This document shows, piece after piece, positions 5,988 to 10,867 of a DNA stretch of 10,867 nucleotides. The DNA is taken from positions 1-10,867 of the forward strand of contig CAYUBS010000100.1 in the NCBI GenBank assembly GCA_964443145.1, read 5' to 3'. Position 1 is the first letter of the stretch. The number at the start of each line of letters is the position of its first letter. A program made the translations under genes and the position numbers. Origin of the DNA: JAHEFT01 sp964443145 (GTDB taxonomy: Bacteria > Pseudomonadota > Gammaproteobacteria > Xanthomonadales > SZUA-36). The notes beneath the pieces were generated by a model. It did not search any database and was not told the origin of the DNA. It worked only from the letters and a program-made list of their open reading frames with translations.

Positions 5988-7106
5988 TTAATCAGATTGT
6001 GGACTGTCTGGTTTCACGTCCTGTTCAACCCGGAAGTCACCCGCTTTCAATCGCCGCTCACTGTTTCCAAACTGGATTTCAAGCGGGTACATTCCAGGCT
6101 CGAGTTCATGACCAGCGGGCACCACCGCGGTCAGTAAATTTTCACGAACGGTGGTTTTGAGTTTGACACCGGCGAATATCAAGCTGCTGTCGGCAAGCGC
6201 ACAATTGGTGCTGACCCAAAATGCAGAATTTCCCCCTGGCTGCTCATTGAAAGGCTGACCTGCCGGCGACTGATCCGGACCCCAGCTATAGACCTCGCAC
6301 TGGTCAAGGTCGGTTGCCTCAGCAGTCGCGAGTGGTTCGAGCACCTGGAAGGTTCCAATCTTCTGGATGACCTGGCCGGCCTTGTCGAGCAACTCAACTG
6401 AATACTCACCAGGGGTATCGATGACTTGCTGCATAAAATCGCCGTGCAGGCCGGAAGTGAAGTTTTCTGTGTAGATCTGGGTTGCCTGGTCTACGCCCGC
6501 GAATACGAGAATGGCCGACGCGGGTGTGTCCTGAGCCTTGAACCACAGGCCGCAATGACCGTCGGGTTGCTCATTGAATTTTTCACCCTTGTAGGTCTTT
6601 TGCGGACCCCAGTTCACCACCTCCACGAATTCACCCTGGCTGAGTCCCACGGCCACCGGCGTTAGCGGGGCCTGCTCCCCTTTCAGCGCAACGCTCAGCG
6701 CTGCAAGGCGGCACTCCGTTTCGGATAACTGCCAGCCTTCGATGTCAACCAGACGCTGGTTGGCGAAATCAGCACGAATGAGTTGCTTAAGCTGCTGCTC
6801 AATGTTTTCCTGCGTGCTGACTGCGGTAAGCTGATTTTCAAGCTGGCCTGTCAACTCTTTTTGAAGCTGCTGTTTCGGCGTGTCTTCCGCAAAACCGATT
6901 GCCGGCAAACAGGACGACCCCAAATAGCCCACCGCCTGCATGCCCAGGACATATTCCGTCAGGTTCGTCGGTGAACTGCTGGCAGCAGGCTCCCGGGCGA
7001 CCCCCGTTGGAGAGGCCGATTCAGAGCAGCCCGCCAGGTAGAATGCGCCACCGAGAAACAACGCGCCATGCACCGCCGTGACAATCAGTTTCCTTCTGCT
7101 CAACAT
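5988..7106 (-). CDS. Twin-arginine lipoprotein with two TIG-like domains, partner of the GMC oxidoreductase
   Basis: A 372-aa protein. It starts MLSRRKLIVT, a twin-arginine Tat motif, followed by a hydrophobic stretch and the lipobox LAGC with Cys at 27, so it should be exported folded and lipidated. Residues 48-142 contain DFANQRLVDIEGWQLSETEC (113-132), resembling the small subunit 3 of membrane gluconate/2-ketogluconate-type dehydrogenases. Two tandem beta-sandwich repeats follow (about 161-256 and 270-361). Each starts with a WGP and a GxxFNEQPxG segment, carries an FAGV strand and ends in GTFQV or GDFRV, as in IPT/TIG domains. The ATG is one base after the stop of the GMC gene: a clear operon with probable translational coupling. 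Probable role (inference): Tat export carrier and membrane anchor for the flavoprotein. The TIG domains could bind a carbohydrate or another protein. Confidence 0.78.
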   Translation of the reverse strand: MLSRRKLIVTAVHGALFLGGAFYLAGCSESASPTGVAREPAASSSPTNLTEYVLGMQAVGYLGSSCLPAIGFAEDTPKQQLQKELTGQLENQLTAVSTQENIEQQLKQLIRADFANQRLVDIEGWQLSETECRLAALSVALKGEQAPLTPVAVGLSQGEFVEVVNWGPQKTYKGEKFNEQPDGHCGLWFKAQDTPASAILVFAGVDQATQIYTENFTSGLHGDFMQQVIDTPGEYSVELLDKAGQVIQKIGTFQVLEPLATAEATDLDQCEVYSWGPDQSPAGQPFNEQPGGNSAFWVSTNCALADSSLIFAGVKLKTTVRENLLTAVVPAGHELEPGMYPLEIQFGNSERRLKAGDFRVEQDVKPDSPQSD

Positions 7107-7107
7107 G

Positions 7108-8556
7108 TCAGCTTACCGAACCGTGGATGTGGTGGGCCAGGCGGTCCGCGAGCGCCACAATCGTCAGCGTGGGATTTGAATAGCCCACCCGGGGGAACAC
7201 AGAACTGCCCGCAACATACAGATTTTTGCTGCCAAAAACCCGGCAATCTGCATTCACTACACCAAACTTCGGATCATCGGACATTCGGGTGGTGCCCATG
7301 TGATGCAATCCGCCGGTTAAATTGTAGCGAAACTCGTTTTCAAAACGCCGGGTTCTCTTCACTCTTCCCAGTCCTTCCCGGCCAACGGCAAGCTCGAACA
7401 GCCGCATGAATTGTTCCACTTTCAGGTAATCCTCATCGATAATCTGCCAGTCCAGTTTTATCCGGCTGATTCCGAACGCATCCTTTTGGTCACTCAACAC
7501 GATCCTGCTGGCGGCATGAGCAGTGGGCTCGCAGATAAGCTGCATGCGGTAAATCGATGTCTCGTCGGCGCCTTCGCCGAGAATACCGGGATTGGTGAAG
7601 TACCCGGGCGGCAGCTGCGCGGAGGGTGCGTCAGGGGTCGCCATCATGCAAATGTTTGGCAGGTCGAATTCCTGCTGCAGCTCCGATGTTGCGGTGATGG
7701 CGGGCATGACAGCCGCTCCGTCATGTTTATGCCGGTTGTGCTTGAGTCCCGAGCGGGCCGCCAGGTAGCCGGGGGAAATTCCAAAATGGTCCATGAAGCA
7801 ACACCCGAGCAAATCAGAACCCATTGCAAAGTCAGAAGCATTGGTCGCAGCATAATTCAGCAGGAAACGGGCATTCTCAATGCCCCCCATGGCGAGTATG
7901 AAGTGATCTGCTTCAACTTCCAGCACATCGCCACCCAAGCTGACAGCGCTGACTGAGCGAATGGAGTCCCCGGTACGTTTTAACGAGACCAGCGTTGCAT
8001 CGTAAATGCAGCGAACGAGATCGCTGTTTTGAATGTCTTCCTTGTAGCGCGGGCCAAACCTCGTCGGAGGGCTGAAACGGAAAGATTGAGCTGTAAATTC
8101 CTTGCTGGCGGAAAACAGCAATTGTTGTTGTGGATCAGCTACGCTGGTTTCTGCATTGAAGTTATCGCTCGGGATTTCGCACCAACGCAGAGCGGGGGGC
8201 AAATGAGCGTCCAGATCCTGCTGCACCAGTGGCCATGACGGCAACGGTGCGTTGGGTCGCCTGGTATAGTCCATTGCATCAAGCGGCTTGCACCAGCCAC
8301 CCCAATGATTGGTTGTTCCGCCAAAATACCTCAGGCGCGAAGCGGCAAGCGGGTAAGGAATACCTGTCACTTCCCCCTTGTAAGGATCACGTCCCTCAGG
8401 ACCGGGCCGCTCGAGTAAACCACCCTCCAGTAAAATGCTGGACAAGCCCAGGTCGGCGAGGGTCAGGGCGAGCACAATGCCGGCAGGACCGCCACCGGCG
8501 ATGCACACATTGGCTTTCACCTTTTTTGGCGAAGATTGATTCAGTTGTTCCAGCAT
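7108..8556 (-). CDS. GMC-family FAD-dependent oxidoreductase
   Basis: A 482-aa flavoprotein. The FAD Rossmann fold is at the N-terminus (VCIAGGGPAG at 17-26, with the acidic residue of ILLEGG near 44). The GMC FAD-wrapping segment RYFGGTTNHWGGWC lies near 76-89. The C-terminal GMC domain has HHMGTTRMSD (418-427), then NLYVAGSSVFP (445-455) and YSNPT (459-463); His419 and Asn461 are the likely active-site pair. Family members oxidise sugar or alcohol hydroxyls and pass electrons to a cytochrome or quinone. Substrate unknown; membrane 2-ketogluconate/gluconate dehydrogenases are the closest type I recognise. No signal peptide, so export would need the Tat partner. No cytochrome c subunit is visible nearby. 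The ATG at 8556 has GGAAATAAG a few bases upstream. The shared promoter element at 8596-8645 lies 40 bp before it. Confidence 0.87.
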   Translation of the reverse strand: MLEQLNQSSPKKVKANVCIAGGGPAGIVLALTLADLGLSSILLEGGLLERPGPEGRDPYKGEVTGIPYPLAASRLRYFGGTTNHWGGWCKPLDAMDYTRRPNAPLPSWPLVQQDLDAHLPPALRWCEIPSDNFNAETSVADPQQQLLFSASKEFTAQSFRFSPPTRFGPRYKEDIQNSDLVRCIYDATLVSLKRTGDSIRSVSAVSLGGDVLEVEADHFILAMGGIENARFLLNYAATNASDFAMGSDLLGCCFMDHFGISPGYLAARSGLKHNRHKHDGAAVMPAITATSELQQEFDLPNICMMATPDAPSAQLPPGYFTNPGILGEGADETSIYRMQLICEPTAHAASRIVLSDQKDAFGISRIKLDWQIIDEDYLKVEQFMRLFELAVGREGLGRVKRTRRFENEFRYNLTGGLHHMGTTRMSDDPKFGVVNADCRVFGSKNLYVAGSSVFPRVGYSNPTLTIVALADRLAHHIHGSVS

Positions 8557-8595
8557 CTGGTGCTTATTTCCTGCAGCTGATTTCAGGCCGTTGAA

Positions 8596-8645
8596 GGATA
8601 GGAAGAATTAAACACCTGTTGTTTAATCTAAGCAAGTATCACCGT
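8596..8645 (-). promoter_or_regulatory. Promoter/operator element copy 1 (before the GMC operon)
   Basis: This 50-bp block differs from the block at 10498-10547 at only 5 positions, without gaps. On the minus strand it has TTGCTT (8635-8630) and TTTAAT (8612-8607) separated by exactly 17 bp. Between and overlapping them is a perfect 8-bp inverted repeat, ATTAAACA (8607-8614) / TGTTTAAT (8620-8627), with 5 bp between. Position over spacer and -10 would suit a repressor. It lies in the 101-bp gap between the end of the sulfatase-like gene and the GMC start. Confidence 0.65.
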
Positions 8646-8657
8646 TGGTGCATTGAA

Positions 8658-10436
8658 TTACTGTTCAGTTCGTTCCTGACGATGCAAAGCCGCCAGGCGT
8701 TCCTGTGCAACCGTGTAAAGAATCGACTGTTTGCGTTGCTCGTCGAAACCGGTACTTTGCACAAAGCGGGTCCGGTCACCTTCCATGCGGACCTGGCCGT
8801 AACCTTCCGGACAAATGACTTCGAGCAGACTGCGACGGTCTCCCCGGGCGTGAAAGGCACATTTCGTGGTGCTGGACCCATCCAGCATGACGGCATCGTG
8901 AGGCCCGAGGGTTGTTTCTCCGGTCAACCACCAATCAAAGGTAGGCACCAGATCGCCCTGCGACAGGACACGGTCATCAAACGTACTGGGCTTTATACCC
9001 CCGCCGATCATGAATGCGGGAACACGTGAAAAGGTGCCGACTCCAAATCGTTCCAGCTCCTCCGAGGATACCGGCGTCATGGAGCGATGGTCACTGACAA
9101 CGACCAACAGACCCTTTTCAAAGAAGCCGGACCCGTCCAGTTTTTCAAGAAATTCACCAAATGCCCGATCAGCAAATCGCATGGCTTTTTCCAGCGAGCG
9201 CTCGCCCGAATCCGGGTCGACATAGGGCTGGTGGGTGGTTACTGTTTCAAGCACGAGCAGATACGGGTCCCGGGCGGCTTGCATCCATTGCAGCCCCCGC
9301 CCGTATAAAGCTGCATCGGACGGGGCGTCAAAGGCGTAGCGTTTCTCATCCACGTAATACGGATGTTCGTTTCCCTCTACATGCTCAAATCCAAGGTTAC
9401 TCATCCACTCACCTTTCCGATACAAGCTGATTGGACCGGTGGTCAGGAAAGCCGTTTCGTATCCTGAAGCGGAGAACAGACGTGGCAATGTTCGCTCAAC
9501 ACCCCACATCGAGTAGAAAGGCGGGCTCTCTAACAGGCGCAGGAATGGCGACCAGATCTTCTGGCCCGCAAGAACTCCGACCAGGCCATTGGTTGTAGAA
9601 AAACCAATGGCGTGAAAATTATTGAACCGCAGACCCCGTTGTGCGGCCTTGTCAAACTCCGGTGTCCAGTCGAGGGTTCCTCCAAACTGGAGGCTGTGCC
9701 AACTTGACCAGGACTCTACCAGCACAAATATGACGTTGCCGCCGGATTGGGGTTCTGCAGCCGATGAATGCTGCTGCAAGCCCGCTGTTGCCATTCCTGC
9801 AAATTCCGCTTCAAACTCCGGTGAATAACGCACTCGCTCGGTGGTCGCAAGGTTGGCACTGAAAACATTGGTAGTTGCCCAGTCGTTGACATACGGCGGG
9901 CTTTCGAGTGCCAGGCCTGCAGTCAGGCTAAAGATCAGTGATACTGACAGGAACAAACGCGCAGGTCGTCCGCGCGCGGCGGGCATCAGGAATAAAAACA
10001 CCAACAATCCAATCGCGGCAAGCACTATCACGATGGCGACCCAGGCTCCACCGACCCCGGTTGAAAATTGGTCCCAGACAGCAGCACGCTCTGAAACGTA
10101 CAATGCAGCATCAGACAGAAACAGACGGTAATTGAACAGCCGAAATACCAGCAGATCAGTCACAAAGACAACAATCAGTAAACCGACTGCCAGGTGCAGG
10201 AAGCGCCCGGGCAGACGCATCGGGATGAAACCCGCTGCCAGCAAAGCACCCGATGCCAGCCAGAACATCACCAGGTCAGCGGCGAAGACACTGCTGTGAA
10301 AACAGCCCTGGCAGGCAATATTGGACCCGATGATGCGGTCTACAATACCGGCACGCAGGGCGACAAGAACCAGCAGTAGCGTGAACAGCAAGATCGCGGA
10401 TAGCAACTCATACCAACGGGACCGGGTTTTACTCAC
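8658..10436 (-). CDS. LTA-synthase-type membrane sulfatase/phosphatase-superfamily protein
   Basis: A 592-aa protein. About four to five hydrophobic segments occupy the first 175 residues (cores LLSAILLFTLLLVLVAL, LVMFWLASGALLAAG, LAVGLLIVVFVTDLL, AWVAIVIVLAAIG), then a periplasmic domain. Landmarks: VIFVLVESWSSWHS near 235-248 (metal-ligand Glu); HAIGFSTTNGL near 275-285 with the probable Thr nucleophile; VTTHQPY near 399-405; VVVSDHRSM near 445-453 (Asp/His metal pair). This is the LTA synthase/phosphoglycerol transferase layout, which moves a phosphoglycerol-type group from phospholipid to a glycan. Neither lipoteichoic acid nor a Gram-positive context exists here, so the acceptor is probably a periplasmic glycan or lipid. 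The GTG at 10436 is preferred. An in-frame GTG at 10517 would add 27 residues but overlaps the -10 box of the shared promoter, whose other copy runs into a stop after ten codons. Its own promoter at 10498-10547 and its different sequence separate it from the 710-aa enzyme. Confidence 0.8.
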   Translation of the reverse strand: MSKTRSRWYELLSAILLFTLLLVLVALRAGIVDRIIGSNIACQGCFHSSVFAADLVMFWLASGALLAAGFIPMRLPGRFLHLAVGLLIVVFVTDLLVFRLFNYRLFLSDAALYVSERAAVWDQFSTGVGGAWVAIVIVLAAIGLLVFLFLMPAARGRPARLFLSVSLIFSLTAGLALESPPYVNDWATTNVFSANLATTERVRYSPEFEAEFAGMATAGLQQHSSAAEPQSGGNVIFVLVESWSSWHSLQFGGTLDWTPEFDKAAQRGLRFNNFHAIGFSTTNGLVGVLAGQKIWSPFLRLLESPPFYSMWGVERTLPRLFSASGYETAFLTTGPISLYRKGEWMSNLGFEHVEGNEHPYYVDEKRYAFDAPSDAALYGRGLQWMQAARDPYLLVLETVTTHQPYVDPDSGERSLEKAMRFADRAFGEFLEKLDGSGFFEKGLLVVVSDHRSMTPVSSEELERFGVGTFSRVPAFMIGGGIKPSTFDDRVLSQGDLVPTFDWWLTGETTLGPHDAVMLDGSSTTKCAFHARGDRRSLLEVICPEGYGQVRMEGDRTRFVQSTGFDEQRKQSILYTVAQERLAALHRQERTEQ

Positions 10437-10497
10437 GATGGCTTCAATCCAGTACCTGATCCTATTAAACCGGTCTGACGGGTGGTTGTCTTGTCGC

Positions 10498-10547
10498 GGA
10501 TAGGATGAATTAAACACATGTTGTTTGATTTAAGCAAGAATCACCGT
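10498..10547 (-). promoter_or_regulatory. Promoter/operator element copy 2 (before the LTA-synthase-like gene)
   Basis: The second copy of the 50-bp block, 45/50 identical to 8596-8645. The boxes are conserved exactly: TTGCTT (10537-10532), 17-bp spacer, TTTAAT (10514-10509). The palindrome is ATTAAACA / TGTTTGAT, with one mismatch in the right arm. A start near 10502 leaves about 65 nt of leader before the GTG at 10436. Substitutions fall in spacer or flanks and spare both hexamers. Confidence 0.65.
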
Positions 10548-10602
10548 ATTCCGTCAGCAACACGAGGATCTATTGTGGTCCCTGAAACACCAAAACCCGA
10601 GG

Positions 10603-10650
10603 CTTTCAAAGACAAATTTGGGGGCGCCTATACTTCACTAAAACCAATAA
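10603..10650. repeat. Direct repeat copy B, degenerate partner of 5921-5969
   Basis: CTTTCAAAGACAAATTTGGGGG followed by CCAATAA 41 bp from its start mirrors copy A (42 bp). The second TTGGGGGCA of copy A is absent. The copies are in the same orientation and bracket the GMC, TIG-lipoprotein and LTA-synthase-like genes. Copy B lies between the promoter of that block and the IS91-type transposase end. Confidence 0.45.
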
Positions 10651-10670
10651 TTATCTCAAAAAAGGCCATA

Positions 10671-10694
10671 CCGCTACCAGATTAGGAATAGCGG
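10671..10694. other. Short hairpin beyond the 3' end of the IS91-type transposase
   Basis: CCGCTA (10671-10676) pairs exactly with TAGCGG (10689-10694) around a 12-base loop, 28 bp beyond the transposase stop on the minus strand. Rolling-circle elements of the IS91 group have structured ends, so this could belong to a replication origin or terminus, or be a weak terminator. Nothing else is recognised between 10651 and 10722. Confidence 0.3.
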
Positions 10695-10722
10695 GTCAGG
10701 AATATGATTTGGGTTTTTCTAT

Positions 10723-10867
10723 TCAGACGAACAAGCCCACTGGCGGCGAAGCTCGGCAATCCCGCAACAGTGCTGTTGCTGCAGAAGTTACTTTGCCACC
10801 CAGGTGAGCGAGTATCTTCTGAATAACTGCTGGGTCTTCAATACTGGCTATAATTCTGACATCACCA
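10723..10867 (-). CDS. C-terminal part of an IS91-family transposase (runs off the window)
   Basis: The minus frame open at the window edge encodes 47 residues and a TGA at 10725-10723. It reads GDVRIIASIEDPAVIQKILA, then HLGG, a variable Ala-rich linker, and ends RASPPVGLFV. The IIASIEDPAVIxKILxHL block followed by a PPxGLF end is the standard tail of IS91-family (HUH, Y2 tyrosine) transposases, after the Zn-finger/catalytic domains. The catalytic part lies beyond the window, so activity cannot be judged. The element points leftward, with its 3' side facing the cassette. Confidence 0.8.
   Translation of the reverse strand, partial: GDVRIIASIEDPAVIQKILAHLGGKVTSAATALLRDCRASPPVGLFV

Noticed and set aside
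7411..7956. 181-codon plus frame
   Set aside because: Lies wholly opposite the well-supported GMC oxidoreductase; an antisense shadow.
1447..10867. tRNA-Met 3' end as an island attachment site
   Set aside because: The only similar string at the far side is a few bases (CATCACCA) at the window edge, too short to be a direct repeat; no integrase is visible.
1..10867. CRISPR array, phage genes or toxin-antitoxin pair
   Set aside because: No regularly spaced repeats, no structural or lysis genes, and no small paired frames with recognisable motifs were found.

Overview
The window looks like a chromosomal segment of a Gram-negative proteobacterium, most likely a gammaproteobacterium. The evidence is the start of mreB, an elongator tRNA-Met with an encoded CCA, a lipoprotein signal, a TonB-dependent receptor remnant, and bacterial sigma-70-type promoter hexamers. 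Species cannot be fixed from the sequence alone. All identifications are by reading motifs; no database search was run.

Layout. Positions 1-1500 look like core genome: the first 33 codons of mreB (minus), a divergent PfkB/ribokinase-family sugar or nucleoside kinase (plus), then a tRNA-Met(CAT) with its own promoter and a strong terminator. From about 1500 onward the region looks accessory. It opens with a roughly 40-codon remnant of tadA. A plus-strand pair follows: a 72-aa secreted or membrane protein with a YLDPGTGS motif, and a 474-aa NoeA-like methyltransferase. A convergent 710-aa membrane-anchored alkaline phosphatase/sulfatase-superfamily protein lies 5 bp beyond. Positions 5598-5970 are wreckage: the last 66 codons of a TonB-dependent receptor, whose stop is one base from the sulfatase start, the first codons of a Y1/IS200-like transposase, and a GGGGGC-rich repeat.

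Positions 5988-8556 hold a two-gene minus-strand operon: a GMC-family FAD oxidoreductase without a signal peptide, then a twin-arginine lipoprotein with two TIG-like domains. Upstream is a second, different membrane phosphatase/sulfatase-superfamily protein of LTA-synthase type (8658-10436). These two transcription units are preceded by nearly identical 50-bp copies (45/50) of one promoter-operator element. The window ends in the C-terminus of an IS91-family (HUH, Y2) transposase.

How the genes may work together (inference): the accessory genes look like a cell-envelope modification cassette. It has two periplasm-facing alkaline-phosphatase-fold enzymes, a kinase-like/methyltransferase fusion, a YLDPGTGS small protein, and an exported flavoprotein oxidoreductase with a Tat lipoprotein that could carry it across the membrane and anchor it. 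The degenerate direct repeats at 5921-5969 and 10603-10650 and the transposase at the right edge suggest the 4.7-kb GMC/TIG/LTA-synthase-like block arrived or moved as a unit.
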